Assembly: GCF_009821115.1 (NCBI RefSeq)
Contig: NZ_VYTY01000004.1
Location: 214,240 to 278,239, forward strand
From: Nitrincola alkalisediminis
Lineage (GTDB): Bacteria; Pseudomonadota; Gammaproteobacteria; Pseudomonadales; Balneatricaceae
Direction: 5' to 3'
DNA length: 64,000 nucleotides
The number at the start of each line of letters is the position of its first letter. The first letter of the stretch is position 1. Shown here piece after piece: positions 18,181 to 27,866 of this stretch. The notes beneath the pieces are model-generated. The model saw only the letters and a program-made list of their open reading frames with translations. It ran no database searches and was not told the DNA's origin. The position numbers and the translations under genes are program-made.

Positions 18181-18786
18181 ATGCTTTCAGATGCATTAAA
18201 ACAATTATCGACCCATCGTCCTTGGTGTCTTCGTACATCAGGCGAAGAAGCCGCTATTTTAGTTCCCCTTACGCAGGATGAGATGAACCCTGAGTTGATC
18301 TTGACTGTAAGGGCGCAGCATTTAAACAGCCATAAGGGCGAAGTGTGCTTTCCGGGTGGTAAGCGAGATGCAATTGATCACTGTTTACAAACCACGGCTC
18401 TGCGTGAGGCTCATGAAGAAATTGGGCTGATGCCAGAGCAGGTCAAGGTGCAAATGACCTTGAGCCAGGTCGTGTCTAAGCATGGTTTACAAGTGACCCC
18501 TTGGGTCGGTGTCATTCCAGCGCAAGTTGAACTTGTCCCTAATCCTGCCGAAATCGCACGAATCTTTCGTGTGCCGATTCGTTATTTTCTCGAGTGCCCA
18601 GCGCCCATTACGCATCGATTTGAGCGTAATGGTCAAGAATGGCTCGTACCTGCTTGGCGCTATGAGGGTGAGTTGATCTGGGGGTTAACTGCACATGTGA
18701 TTAATGAGCTGCTCACCGTAGGCTTTAATAAGCCGTCTGCATTTCCAGTCCGCCCCGAAAGACGTTTGGCTGAAAAAGACGCTTAG
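18181..18786 (+). CDS. CoA pyrophosphatase-type Nudix hydrolase (NudL-like)
   Basis: A 201-residue Nudix protein. The box is GGKRDAIDHCLQTTALREAHEEIGL, preceded by KGEVCFPGG, which is the combination seen in CoA diphosphatases (NudL/YeaB, PCD1-like) that cleave CoA to phosphopantetheine and 3',5'-ADP. An AGGAGG ribosome site lies just before the ATG. Its stop overlaps the convergent CorC-type gene by 4 bp. Confidence 0.88.
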   Translation: MLSDALKQLSTHRPWCLRTSGEEAAILVPLTQDEMNPELILTVRAQHLNSHKGEVCFPGGKRDAIDHCLQTTALREAHEEIGLMPEQVKVQMTLSQVVSKHGLQVTPWVGVIPAQVELVPNPAEIARIFRVPIRYFLECPAPITHRFERNGQEWLVPAWRYEGELIWGLTAHVINELLTVGFNKPSAFPVRPERRLAEKDA

Positions 18787-20039
18787 CTCTTTTTGGCCAT
18801 GCGTGCTGTCTGAATAAATTTATCGTGTATTTGTAAGGTTTCAACGCGATAGCCGTTAATCTCTAAGCAGACATTAGCATCCGGTAATGACTCGAGTGTT
18901 TCGGTAATCAGACCATTGAGTGTTTTGGGGCCATCGGTGGGTAAGTCCCAATCCAAGGCGCGATTGATGTCACGAATATAAGCACCGCCGTCAATAAAGA
19001 AACTGCCATCCTCTTGGGGGTGTATATCTTCAATCAGATCGTTGTTTTGCTCAGAGAGTTCTCCAACGATTTCTTCCAGAATATCTTCCAGTGTTACGAT
19101 CCCTTCGACATCGCCATATTCATCAACCACAATACCAATGCGGCGGCTTTCTTTTTGAAAGTTAAGCAATTGTGTCTGTAAGGGGGTGCTTTCAGGAACG
19201 AAATAAGGCTCGCGGGCTACCGCAAGAATGGCCTCTTTTGTCACCTCGCCTTTTTGAATGAGCTGGGCAAGGTTGCGCATATGTAAAAGACCAACAACCT
19301 GATTAATATCGCCATGAAAAATGGGCAATCGTGTATGCTGAGTCTTAGACAGCTGAGTTAAAATGGTATCTAAGCTCTCATCAAGGTCGATGCCTTCGAC
19401 CTCATTGCGCGGAATCATAATGTCATTGACAGTGACGGCCTCTAATTCCAGCACGCCTAACAGCATTGATTGATTGCGTTTGGGCAGTAAAGCTCCCGCT
19501 TCATTGACCAAAGTTCTGAGCTCTTCTGTGCTTAAATGATCACTGCCTTGGCCATTCATATTAATGCGTAGCATGCGCATGAGGCCGTTGGTGATGGTAT
19601 TGATGATCCACACCATGGGGTACATGATTTTAAGTAGAGGCCTGAGTATAAATGCCGCAGGAAAAGCAATGCGCTCTGGATGAATAGCAGCAATTGTTTT
19701 TGGGGTCACTTCTGCAAAAATGAGTATGATCAGCGTCAGCAGACCAGTAGCGATGGCAATGCCCGCATCTCCCCATAAGCGAACGGCGATGATCGTTGCA
19801 ATGGCGGAGGCAAGAATATTAACGAAATTGTTACCAATTAAAATGACCCCAATCAGTCGATCAGGGCGCTCTAGCAACTGACTGGCTTGGCAGGCACCTC
19901 GGTGCTTCTGTTTGACCAAGTGCCTTAGTCGATAACGATTCAATGCCATCATCGACGTTTCGGAGCTGGAAAAAAAGGCTGAAAGAAAAATTAAAAATAC
20001 AAGTAGAATCAGCAAAGAACCTATCGACGCGTCTTCCAA
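18783..20039 (-). CDS. CNNM/CorC-HlyC family membrane protein (YfjD-like)
   Basis: A 418-residue protein: DUF21/CNNM membrane domain with about four helices (residues 1-180), a pair of CBS domains (about 200-320; contains VNDIMIPRNEVEGID and GLLHMRNLA) and a CorC/HlyC C-terminal domain (about 340-415; SFFIDGGAYIRDIN). Family members are linked to Mg2+/Co2+ homeostasis; the hemolysin name of HlyC relatives is historical. Its position next to ypjD and ffh matches Pseudomonas and E. coli (yfjD-ypjD-ffh). Confidence 0.93.
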   Translation of the reverse strand: MEDASIGSLLILLVFLIFLSAFFSSSETSMMALNRYRLRHLVKQKHRGACQASQLLERPDRLIGVILIGNNFVNILASAIATIIAVRLWGDAGIAIATGLLTLIILIFAEVTPKTIAAIHPERIAFPAAFILRPLLKIMYPMVWIINTITNGLMRMLRINMNGQGSDHLSTEELRTLVNEAGALLPKRNQSMLLGVLELEAVTVNDIMIPRNEVEGIDLDESLDTILTQLSKTQHTRLPIFHGDINQVVGLLHMRNLAQLIQKGEVTKEAILAVAREPYFVPESTPLQTQLLNFQKESRRIGIVVDEYGDVEGIVTLEDILEEIVGELSEQNNDLIEDIHPQEDGSFFIDGGAYIRDINRALDWDLPTDGPKTLNGLITETLESLPDANVCLEINGYRVETLQIHDKFIQTARMAKKS

Positions 20040-20110
20040 GAGATCAGACCTTTTTTATTGAATGGCCTTGTATTTTCTGAGTCGAGCCCAGTTCTGTCAA
20101 TAGTTATATG

Positions 20111-20905
20111 TTAATTCGTTAGAATGAGTTCTAATACGAGTTTGGAGCCAAAAAAACCCAGCATTAATAGGATAAATCCACCAATTGTCCAGCGAATGGC
20201 AGTATTCCCACGCCAACCCAATGTTGCACGACCAATCAGTAAGCCTGTGAAAATGATCCAAGCCCCAATCGACAGCAGCGTTTTATGCACCAAGTGTTGA
20301 GCAAACAAGTTGTCGACAAACAAAAAACCACTTAAAAGAGCCGCGCTCAGTAAAATAGTGCCCACCCAGATCATTTCAAACAACAAACGCTCCATCACTT
20401 GCAGTGGTGGTAAACTCGCAACCAGTCCACGCGTATGGTGTTGTTTAAGCGCCAGTTGTTGTCGAGACAAGAGCAAGGCTTGCAGTACGGCTAAAGTGAA
20501 AATACTGTAGGCTAAAATCGACAAGAGAATATGAACGATTAATCCACCTTCATAAGGACGATGAACACCGGATGATGGAATAAATGCAGCACAGAGCGTA
20601 GCGAGCATTGCCATTGGCAGCACGCCAATAAAAAGGTTGTCCACGCGTTGCCTGAAGCTGCTGCCGATGACGAGGGCTGTGACAAGCCAAGCGATCAAAG
20701 AGCCTACGCTGAAAAGACCTAAATCTATCCCCTGTGCATGATGAAGTGTGAAGTACACGGAGACACCATGCGCTAAGAAGCCCAAAATCGCAAAGACAAG
20801 AACCTTGATGCGAACATCAGAGGTTTTACCCTTGGCACGTTGCCACTGAAGCCAGGATGCGATGGCGTAAAAGAAAGAGGTTGCAAATGTCGTACTGATC
20901 AGCAT
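20111..20905 (-). CDS. ypjD: Cytochrome c assembly (CcsA-like) membrane protein YpjD
   Basis: A 264-residue integral membrane protein with about eight hydrophobic segments and the CcsA/CcmC-type segment GLIVHILLSILAYSIFTLA and HKTLLSIGAWIIFTGLLIGRATLGWRG. YpjD homologues next to ffh are conserved in gammaproteobacteria but their exact role is not settled; the fold is shared with haem-handling proteins. It is divergent from ffh and follows the same direction as the CorC-type gene. Confidence 0.9.
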   Translation of the reverse strand: MLISTTFATSFFYAIASWLQWQRAKGKTSDVRIKVLVFAILGFLAHGVSVYFTLHHAQGIDLGLFSVGSLIAWLVTALVIGSSFRQRVDNLFIGVLPMAMLATLCAAFIPSSGVHRPYEGGLIVHILLSILAYSIFTLAVLQALLLSRQQLALKQHHTRGLVASLPPLQVMERLLFEMIWVGTILLSAALLSGFLFVDNLFAQHLVHKTLLSIGAWIIFTGLLIGRATLGWRGNTAIRWTIGGFILLMLGFFGSKLVLELILTN

Positions 20906-21083
20906 CTTAGAAAATCTCCTTATCGGAGTGCAAGTTTGGCATAAACTCCTCTCAGAAGAAATATAAGCTGCCGTCTTGAGAACAGCTTCTGTATAATGTC
21001 ACCATAAAAGAATGACAGCTTTGACTTCATTGTGTTGCTGATTCCAGCCATGGCGGGGCAAAGACACAAACCAGGGGCACCCG

Positions 21084-22466
21084 ATGTTTGATAATTTAAC
21101 AGATAGACTCACGCAAACCCTGCGGAGTGTGACCGGTCAGGCGCGCCTGACTGAAGACAATATTAAAGGCACCTTGCGTGAAGTGCGCATGGCGTTGTTG
21201 GAGGCGGATGTTGCGCTTCCGGTTGTAAAAGAGTTCATTAACGGTGTTAAAGAGCGTGCCGTCGGGCAAGAGGTGAGCAGAAGCCTCAGTCCTGGGCAGG
21301 TCTTTGTCAAAATCGTAAATGAAGAACTGATTAAAGTGATGGGTGAGGCCAATTCTGAGCTTAACCTCAGTGTGACTCCACCTGCTGTCATCATGATGGC
21401 CGGTCTTCAGGGGGCGGGTAAAACCACCTCGGTTGCCAAGCTTGCGCGTTTCTTGAAAGAGCGTAAAAAGAAAAAAGTACTCGTCGTCTCAGCAGACGTA
21501 TACCGTCCTGCCGCGATACGCCAGCTCGAAACGCTGGCGAAGGATGTCGCGGTTGACTTTTTTCCATCGTCTGCCGATCAAAAGCCGATTGATATAGTCG
21601 AAGCGGCCATACGTCACGCTCGCTTGCAGCATCATGATGTGCTGTTGGTTGATACCGCGGGTCGTTTAGCCATTGACGAAGCAATGATGGAAGAAATCCG
21701 TCAGTTGCATGCGGCGGTCAAACCGATTGAAACGCTCTTTGTCGTTGACTCAATGACAGGGCAAGACGCAGCCAACACCGCTAAAGCCTTTAACGAAGTG
21801 CTGCCGTTAACCGGGGTCATCCTAACGAAGACCGACGGTGATGCTCGCGGTGGAGCGGCCTTATCGGTTCGTCATATAACGGGACAGCCCATCAAATTTT
21901 TAGGTGTTGGTGAAAAAACCGATGCCCTAGAGCCTTTTTATCCCGAGCGAGTCGCCTCCCGTATTCTTGGAATGGGCGATGTGCTGAGCTTGATAGAAGA
22001 GGCCGAGCACAAGATCGACAAGGTTAAAGCGGAAAAACTTGCCAAGAAAATTACCAAAGGCAAACTGTTTGATCTTGAAGATTTCCGTGAACAGTTACAG
22101 CAGATGAACAATATGGGCGGCATGATGAACATGCTGGAGAAATTGCCCGGTATGGGGCAAATGGCTCAGGCAGCACAAACGGCACAAGCTGAAAAAGGCA
22201 TGAAGCAGTTTGAGGTGATCATCAATTCAATGACGCCAGGCGAGCGACGCAATCCTGATATTATTTCAGGTTCGCGCAAGCGCCGAATTGCGATGGGCTC
22301 CGGTACGCAGATTCAAGATGTGAACCGTTTGCTCAAACAGCATAAGCAAATGGCCAAAATGATGAAAAAGTTTGGCACTAAGTCCGGTATGGCTAAGCTG
22401 GCCAGAGGCATGAAAGGCATGTTGCCACCCGGTATGGGTGGCGGTGGTGGTTTCCCTCGCATGTAA
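21084..22466 (+). CDS. ffh: Signal recognition particle GTPase Ffh
   Basis: A 460-residue SRP54. N domain (1-90), G domain with the P-loop GLQGAGKTTSVAKLA (about 107-121), DTAGRLAID, and TKTDGDARGGAALS, then a methionine-rich M domain (GGMMNMLEKLPGM, SGSRKRRIAMGSGT) that binds 4.5S RNA and signal sequences. It targets inner-membrane proteins to FtsY/SecYEG. In many relatives ffh is directly followed by rpsP; here eight genes lie between them. Confidence 0.98.
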   Translation: MFDNLTDRLTQTLRSVTGQARLTEDNIKGTLREVRMALLEADVALPVVKEFINGVKERAVGQEVSRSLSPGQVFVKIVNEELIKVMGEANSELNLSVTPPAVIMMAGLQGAGKTTSVAKLARFLKERKKKKVLVVSADVYRPAAIRQLETLAKDVAVDFFPSSADQKPIDIVEAAIRHARLQHHDVLLVDTAGRLAIDEAMMEEIRQLHAAVKPIETLFVVDSMTGQDAANTAKAFNEVLPLTGVILTKTDGDARGGAALSVRHITGQPIKFLGVGEKTDALEPFYPERVASRILGMGDVLSLIEEAEHKIDKVKAEKLAKKITKGKLFDLEDFREQLQQMNNMGGMMNMLEKLPGMGQMAQAAQTAQAEKGMKQFEVIINSMTPGERRNPDIISGSRKRRIAMGSGTQIQDVNRLLKQHKQMAKMMKKFGTKSGMAKLARGMKGMLPPGMGGGGGFPRM

Positions 22467-22478
22467 TGCTTGTGTTGG

Positions 22479-22504
22479 CCTGGGGCGTCGAATAACGCTC
22501 CAGG
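22479..22504. terminator. Hairpin between ffh and the transglycosylase
   Basis: CCTGGGGCG pairs with CGCTCCAGG (one G-T pair), 8-nt loop, between two convergent genes. No clear T-tract follows on the plus side. Confidence 0.4.
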
Positions 22505-22515
22505 TTGGTCGCTGC

Positions 22516-23727
22516 TCAGTGACCTTTGCGTAGCTCAGTCAGTATTTTTAAGCCTGCACGCCCATCATCCGCGAGTCCTAAGCGGCGTTGCTCCAATTGA
22601 ATGGCTCCGCGCGTCCTATCGCCAATCAACCCATCGACCGCTCCTATATCATGCCCACGATCCAGCAGTAATTGCTGCAACTCACGTCGTTCTGAGCGTG
22701 AAATCGGTGGATCATCAGTGGGCCAGGGTGTGCTAAAGCCAGGGCCACCTAAAATTCTATCAGAGAGATGACCAATCGCTAATGCATAGCTTTCGGCCGC
22801 ATTATAGCTAAATAGGGCATCAAAGTTCCGAAATACAAGGAAGCTAGGGCCTTCAGGGCCAGCGGGCATAATGAGGCCTGCTTGCATGTCAGCCCTTAAT
22901 CCTTGAGCAGTGAGAGGGGAGCCATTAACGCGAGTCAGGCCTCGTTGTGCCCAGGTTGAAAGAGGTCGTTTGGTGCGGCGGCCCTCATCGTTTGTGTTCA
23001 GGTTGGCCGGGAGTTTAACCTCAAATCCCCAAGGTTGATTGGCTTGCCAGTTTGAACGCTTAAGATAGTTTGCTGTAGAGGCAAGTGCATCGGGAATGCT
23101 GCCAACAATGTCGCGTTTGCCATCACCGGTAAAGTCGACCGCAATGCGCTCAAAGGTTGAGGGAATAAACTGAGTATGACCGAAAGCACCCGCCCAAGAG
23201 CCTTTGAAGTCATCAGGGTTAACGTGTCCGCCTTGAAGGATGCGTAATGCACTGTTTAGCTCGTTGCGGAAAAATGTCTGACGACGGCCAATGCAGCTTA
23301 ACGTGGTTAAGGCATCGACAACGGAGTAGCGACCTGAAATCGCTCCATAGTTGGTTTCAACACCCCAAATGGCCAAAACGATATGGCCTTCGACGCCGTA
23401 TTTCTGTTCAATTTCCTGTAAGAGATGCGCATGTTCGGCTCGCATCTGTTGACCTTTTTCAACACGCTCTTCGTCCACTAAACCTGCCATGTAGTCCCAG
23501 ATCGGAGTTCTGAACTCAGGTTGGAAGTTGAGGCGATCAATAACGGTCATGTCAGGTTGTACACCACCTACGTATCGGTCAAACGTCTGAGCAGAAATCT
23601 GATTGCTGATCGCAGAGCGACGCAGCTCACTCTTACAGGCTTCGAATGAGGCGTCTGCATAGGCAACGGACATGGACATCCAGCCCGCACATAGCAGGCT
23701 GGGCAGAGAGTAACGTAAGTTTGACAT
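22516..23727 (-). CDS. Lytic murein transglycosylase (MltB-type) with PG-binding domain
   Basis: A 403-residue exported enzyme. The start is set at 23727 (MSNLRYSLPSLLCAGW) because AAGGA lies just upstream and the product then opens with a signal peptide ending near AYADAS. The SLT_2/MltB domain includes IWGVETNYGAISG (catalytic Glu), GSWAGAFGHTQFIPSTF and DFTGDGKRDIVGSIPDALASTANYL. A peptidoglycan-binding repeat lies at the C-terminus (LLDRGHDIGAVDGLIGDRTRGAIQ). No lipobox is seen, so the protein should be soluble periplasmic rather than lipidated like MltB itself. Confidence 0.93.
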   Translation of the reverse strand: MSNLRYSLPSLLCAGWMSMSVAYADASFEACKSELRRSAISNQISAQTFDRYVGGVQPDMTVIDRLNFQPEFRTPIWDYMAGLVDEERVEKGQQMRAEHAHLLQEIEQKYGVEGHIVLAIWGVETNYGAISGRYSVVDALTTLSCIGRRQTFFRNELNSALRILQGGHVNPDDFKGSWAGAFGHTQFIPSTFERIAVDFTGDGKRDIVGSIPDALASTANYLKRSNWQANQPWGFEVKLPANLNTNDEGRRTKRPLSTWAQRGLTRVNGSPLTAQGLRADMQAGLIMPAGPEGPSFLVFRNFDALFSYNAAESYALAIGHLSDRILGGPGFSTPWPTDDPPISRSERRELQQLLLDRGHDIGAVDGLIGDRTRGAIQLEQRRLGLADDGRAGLKILTELRKGH

Positions 23728-23765
23728 CCTTAATCCTTGTTCAAGAGATTGTTCGGATGAACGAT

Positions 23766-25409
23766 TCAGTGGCACTGAAATCGATTCACCATGGTATTCA
23801 GCTCAGATGATACCTGATTTAACTCATGAACACTCTCAGCGGTTGCGCGCATGGCTTGGCTAGTGCTTTCAACCATGGCTGCAATTTGATCGACTTTTTC
23901 AGCAATGCTGCTGCTTGCCAAGCCTTGTTCTCGTGTCGCGTTGGCGACTTCCGAAATTCTCTTTAAGGTGGAGTGAGACTCCTGTTTGATATGAGCGAGA
24001 ATCTGCGATGCAGTTTCCGTTGCACTAACACCTGACTCAACCTGTGGCAGCGCTGTTTTCATTGTGTCCACCACTTGACCGGTTTCGGTTAAGACGCCTG
24101 CGATCATGGCTTCAATATCGCTTGTGGCGTTCGCGGTGCGTCCGGCCAGTGTTCTGACTTCATCGGCAACCACTGCAAAGCCTCGGCCCTGATCGCCTGC
24201 ACGTGCCGCTTCAATGGCTGCATTTAAGGCCAATAAATTGGTTTGCTCGGCAATGTCACGGATGACACCAGCAATCGAAGAAATTTGCGTTGCACGATTG
24301 TTTAAATTTTCAACTTTGGTGGAGGCTTCACGAACCGTCTTGGCGATTTTGTGAATTTCGGTATTGGCAAGTGCAACTTGTTGAACGCCTTGCTCTGCCA
24401 GCTGAGCCGATGATTTCGAGCTGTCTTCAGTGTCACGAGCACTGTCAGAAATGTGTGAAATGCTAACGGTCATTTCTTCAATGGCGGCAGCCATTGAGGT
24501 GATTGCCTCTGACTGTTCATAAGCAGCACTTGCAACATTGGCAGTTGCTTGGTTAATGGTGTTTGCGTTGCCATTCACACGTGCCGATTCATCACGAATA
24601 TGGTTCATGGTGTCGCGTAGTGATGCCACCATTTTTGCCAGTTCATCCAATACGCTGTGTTTAGGGGCTTGATCAATTTTGATGGTTAAATTGCCTGCAG
24701 CAGCACTGGCCATAAAGCGGATGGCATCGGCGGGTTCGCCTCCTATTTGCCTCAGCACGCTGCGTGCAATCAATAAAGCTAAGGCTGTAATCAACGTGAT
24801 AATGATCAATGCGGTACTGATGTCAGCAATAATTTGTTTGCGCATATCGGCAGCAAGGTCATCCATGTAAATTCCGGTACCAATAAACCAATCCCAAGGT
24901 TCAAACATCTTCGTAAATTGAAGTTTCTCAACGGCTTCAGTTGTGCCTGGGCGAGGGAATAAGCTATCAACAAAAGCCCCTTTAGGTGATTGGCGGGCGG
25001 CACTTGAGATGTCTTGCAGGGTGTATCGACCTTTAACATCACGTACTTGATTCATCATGTTTTGACCGATGAAGTTAGGATTCACGTGGGCGACACCGAC
25101 TCCATCCATTGTCCAGGCGTATACATACTCGGTTTTTCCATCCAGTCCGCCGTAACGACCCGCTAAAAAGGCAGCAACCGTTGCCTGTTGTGCATCTTCG
25201 CGGCTCATGCTGCCATCACGTTCTTTGCTGTGATAGAACTCAGCAATGCTATAAGCCGACTCTAAAACGGCCGTTATCACGTCCTTTCGGCCTTGGGTTA
25301 GATCGCGTTGTGTTGACAGGATTGAGGTAAGGGTGAGTAAGCTTAACCCCAAGATGATAAGCGCAATCAAGATCAACATGCGTGTGCGAAGTTTCATTTT
25401 TATTAACAT
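23766..25409 (-). CDS. Methyl-accepting chemotaxis protein with single Cache domain
   Basis: A 547-residue chemoreceptor: membrane helix (about 10-30), sCache_2-type periplasmic domain (about 40-190; [47 protein letters not shown]), second helix (about 195-215), HAMP and signalling domain with the tip [34 protein letters not shown]. This Cache class often senses small organic acids, but the ligand is not readable here. It is unrelated in its sensor part to the receptor at 5463-7091. Confidence 0.95.
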   Translation of the reverse strand: MLIKMKLRTRMLILIALIILGLSLLTLTSILSTQRDLTQGRKDVITAVLESAYSIAEFYHSKERDGSMSREDAQQATVAAFLAGRYGGLDGKTEYVYAWTMDGVGVAHVNPNFIGQNMMNQVRDVKGRYTLQDISSAARQSPKGAFVDSLFPRPGTTEAVEKLQFTKMFEPWDWFIGTGIYMDDLAADMRKQIIADISTALIIITLITALALLIARSVLRQIGGEPADAIRFMASAAAGNLTIKIDQAPKHSVLDELAKMVASLRDTMNHIRDESARVNGNANTINQATANVASAAYEQSEAITSMAAAIEEMTVSISHISDSARDTEDSSKSSAQLAEQGVQQVALANTEIHKIAKTVREASTKVENLNNRATQISSIAGVIRDIAEQTNLLALNAAIEAARAGDQGRGFAVVADEVRTLAGRTANATSDIEAMIAGVLTETGQVVDTMKTALPQVESGVSATETASQILAHIKQESHSTLKRISEVANATREQGLASSSIAEKVDQIAAMVESTSQAMRATAESVHELNQVSSELNTMVNRFQCH

Positions 25410-25600
25410 GGCTGGGGCTCCAATGGCTCAGATCCTAAGGGAGGATAGGATGAGCAAGTGTTAAGGGCACTAAGCTTGAACCTTGCCTATAGGGAGAGCT
25501 AACAGTATGAAAATCTGAGTAATATTAAATTTAACTAATACTAAGTATATGTGATCCCGCACCAAAAGTAGTACTTTTATAGGTTCGACTTTAGTTTAAT

Positions 25601-26572
25601 TTAAGCATGATCAATCGAAAAAGGGATGACGTCTTGGATCTGGTTGCAGCCTAACGCCAGCATAATTAATCGATCGACGCCCAGTGCCACACCGGAGCAA
25701 TGAGGTAAGCCTTGCTCTAGTGCATGAACCAATCGCATCTCCAGAGGGTAGGTTGGAAGGCCAAGCTGTTTGCGTTGATCGTGATCGGCTTTTAAGCGTC
25801 TTTTTTGCTCTTGGGCATCTGTGAGCTCATGATAGCCATTTGCAAGCTCAATCCCTCGAACGTACACTTCAAAACGAGCCGCGACACGTGTCCCATACTC
25901 ATCTTGAGCGATGTTAGCCAAGGCGGCTTGTGAGGGGGGGTAGCTGTGAACAAAGGTTGCGTTTAAGTGGGGTTCAATCAGATGCGACATGAGAAGGTTC
26001 AGCCAAGTGTCGCGGTCCTCATCCTCAAAAGAGGCTTCAACCTGTTCGCGGCAAGCGGCCTTTAACTCTGCTAAGCTTGCGGTGAAAGGATCGAGTTGTA
26101 ACGTTCTTTTAAAAACATCACGATAGCTTATGTATTCAAAGGATTGATCAGGTAGGATCAACTGAATAAGCGCCTCAACTTCTTGCATCAATTGCGGCAG
26201 ATTAAATCCAGTTTGATACCACTCCAGCAAGGTGAACTCTGGGTTGTGTCGACGACCAGACTCACCGTTTCTGAAGACTTTGGCGAGCTGGTAAATGGGG
26301 CCGCTACCTGCACAGAGTAAGCGTTTCATCGCATACTCCGGTGATGTTTGCAAAAACATCGGAGTGATCTCGCCACCCGGTAAACTTTGATAGTTGACCT
26401 GCATTGAGTCAATAAAGGGATCGCTGACCGCGCAGTGAGATAAGAGGTGGGTGTCCACCTCCATCACTTGACGTTCGGCAAAGAATGCGCGTATCTGACT
26501 CAGAATTTCTGCGCGACGTCGTAAATTCTGAATAGAGGCGGTGGGTCGCCAGCTATTATGCACGGCTGACAT
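25601..26572 (-). CDS. epmA: EF-P (R)-beta-lysine ligase EpmA (PoxA/GenX)
   Basis: A 323-residue class II lysyl-tRNA synthetase paralogue lacking the anticodon domain. It has [18 protein letters not shown] at the start, [36 protein letters not shown] (motif 2) and [17 protein letters not shown] (motif 3). EpmA attaches beta-lysine to Lys34 of EF-P. The ATG at 26572 matches family starts; longer frames run antisense-free through efp and add nonsense sequence. Its start overlaps the efp 3' end by 17 bp, so the two are translationally linked. Confidence 0.96.
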   Translation of the reverse strand: MSAVHNSWRPTASIQNLRRRAEILSQIRAFFAERQVMEVDTHLLSHCAVSDPFIDSMQVNYQSLPGGEITPMFLQTSPEYAMKRLLCAGSGPIYQLAKVFRNGESGRRHNPEFTLLEWYQTGFNLPQLMQEVEALIQLILPDQSFEYISYRDVFKRTLQLDPFTASLAELKAACREQVEASFEDEDRDTWLNLLMSHLIEPHLNATFVHSYPPSQAALANIAQDEYGTRVAARFEVYVRGIELANGYHELTDAQEQKRRLKADHDQRKQLGLPTYPLEMRLVHALEQGLPHCSGVALGVDRLIMLALGCNQIQDVIPFSIDHA

Positions 26573-27119
26573 ATTCACCTGTACGCGTATCAATGCGCAG
26601 CTTTTGCCCGATTTCGATAAATAAGGGAACGCGAACAACCGCTCCAGTGGTGAGCGTTGCGGGTTTAGAGCCGCCTTGAGCTGTGTCGCCTTTGACACCT
26701 GGATCCGTGTCGACCACTTCAAGCTCAACAAAGTTAGGTGGGGTGATAGCGATAGGGTTGCCATTCCAAAGGGTAACGGTGGCTTTGTCTTGTTCTTTAA
26801 GCCATTTGTAATTATCACCCACTGCATTCTTATCGGCGGCAACCTGTTCGAAGGTGTGGTTGTCCATGAAGTGCCACATTTCGCCATCGTTGTATAGATA
26901 CTCCATGTCGGTATCCATTACGTCAGCACCTTCCAGTGTTTCATTGGATTTGAAGGTTCTTTCCCAGACGCGACCTGTAATTAAATTGCGAAGTCTTACC
27001 CGAGTAAAGGCCTGACCCTTGCCGGGTTTAACGAATTCAACATCCAGCATCGTACATGGGTCACCATCAAGCATTACTTTGAGGCCATTCTTAAGCTGGT
27101 TACTGGAATAAGTTGCCAT
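26556..27119 (-). CDS. efp: Elongation factor P
   Basis: A 187-residue EF-P, which relieves ribosome stalling at polyproline. The KOW-like domain I contains [13 protein letters not shown] with the modified lysine at position 34, exactly as in E. coli EF-P, so it is the EpmA/EpmB-type substrate. [22 protein letters not shown] and the C-terminal [13 protein letters not shown] are also conserved. The ATG at 27119 gives MATYSSNQL; six extra upstream residues are rejected. epmA follows with an overlap, and epmB lies 750 bp upstream on the same strand. Confidence 0.98.
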   Translation of the reverse strand: MATYSSNQLKNGLKVMLDGDPCTMLDVEFVKPGKGQAFTRVRLRNLITGRVWERTFKSNETLEGADVMDTDMEYLYNDGEMWHFMDNHTFEQVAADKNAVGDNYKWLKEQDKATVTLWNGNPIAITPPNFVELEVVDTDPGVKGDTAQGGSKPATLTTGAVVRVPLFIEIGQKLRIDTRTGEYVSRA

Positions 27120-27210
27120 TAGAGTTCCTTGAAACAAATTGAAACGGAAAAAGAATCGATAATTTTACTCTAAACCGAGCCTAAGGCCAATTTTAGCGTT
27201 TTTGAAGATT

Positions 27211-27255
27211 AAAAAACCCATAAGCAGGGTGCTTAGCGAGTAAGCGGCTTATGGG
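27211..27255 (-). terminator. Intrinsic terminator after the lipoprotein gene
   Basis: On the minus strand CCCATAAGC...GCTTATGGG (stem 27247-27255 / 27217-27225) is followed by TTTTTT (27216-27211). It ends the epmB-lipoprotein unit and isolates efp-epmA. Confidence 0.8.
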
Positions 27256-27273
27256 CTTGTCTGTAGCAGAGTC

Positions 27274-27849
27274 TTAACTGCAGCTGTTTTTGTCTTCACT
27301 GCCTGGCAATAAGGCGATTCGGTCTGACTCATAAAACTCGACCATGCCATCCATGTAAATCAACTCAACGCCTTCAATTTCAAAGCAGCGTAGATTGCGG
27401 TTTTGCCAGAGTTGCTCCCAATGACGACTGCCACTGGCTTGTCCGGGTGCAAAAGGACCGGCAACACGAAGCCAAGTATTCGGATCTCCAGAACGCTTCG
27501 CAGGCACGATGCGGCCGCTTTCATCGTAAGCTGTGGTTTTGAACATCACATACTCAACGGTTAGGTCTGTGCCATTGATAAAATCAATGTATGCACCTGC
27601 ATCCCCTCTTGATTGAGGAGGTTCTGCGACCATGCGACTGATAATCAGTGCAGGCTTGGGCAAAGCAGGAGGGGGTGGAATCACTTCAACCACTTCTTCA
27701 ACGGGTGCTGATTTACGAGCAAACATACTAAAATCAAGGCTGCCGCAAGCGGACAGCAAAGAGGCGGTGCTTAGTAAAGCAGCTGTGCGTATAAAGCGAG
27801 GGGATAAAAGAGGGCTGCGGCGAGTGCCGAATGCAGAGCCTGCTTTCAT
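27274..27849 (-). CDS. Hypothetical lipoprotein
   Basis: A 191-residue protein with an Arg-rich N-terminus, a hydrophobic signal (AALLSTASLLSAC) and lipobox LSAC placing the lipidated cysteine at about 35. A proline-rich linker (VIPPPPALPKP) leads to a compact domain with repeated beta-type segments (YIDFINGTDLTVEYVMFKTTAYDESG). The shape recalls small YcfL-like lipoproteins, but the similarity is too weak to name. It lies 17 bp after epmB on the same strand and ends at a terminator, so it is likely co-transcribed with epmB. Confidence 0.75.
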   Translation of the reverse strand: MKAGSAFGTRRSPLLSPRFIRTAALLSTASLLSACGSLDFSMFARKSAPVEEVVEVIPPPPALPKPALIISRMVAEPPQSRGDAGAYIDFINGTDLTVEYVMFKTTAYDESGRIVPAKRSGDPNTWLRVAGPFAPGQASGSRHWEQLWQNRNLRCFEIEGVELIYMDGMVEFYESDRIALLPGSEDKNSCS

Positions 27850-27866
27850 GTAACTACTCCGGTTTA

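Noticed and set aside
26573..26887. N-terminal extension of EpmA from an upstream start
   Set aside because: The extra 105 residues run through efp in another frame and match no EpmA; the ATG at 26572 fits the family.
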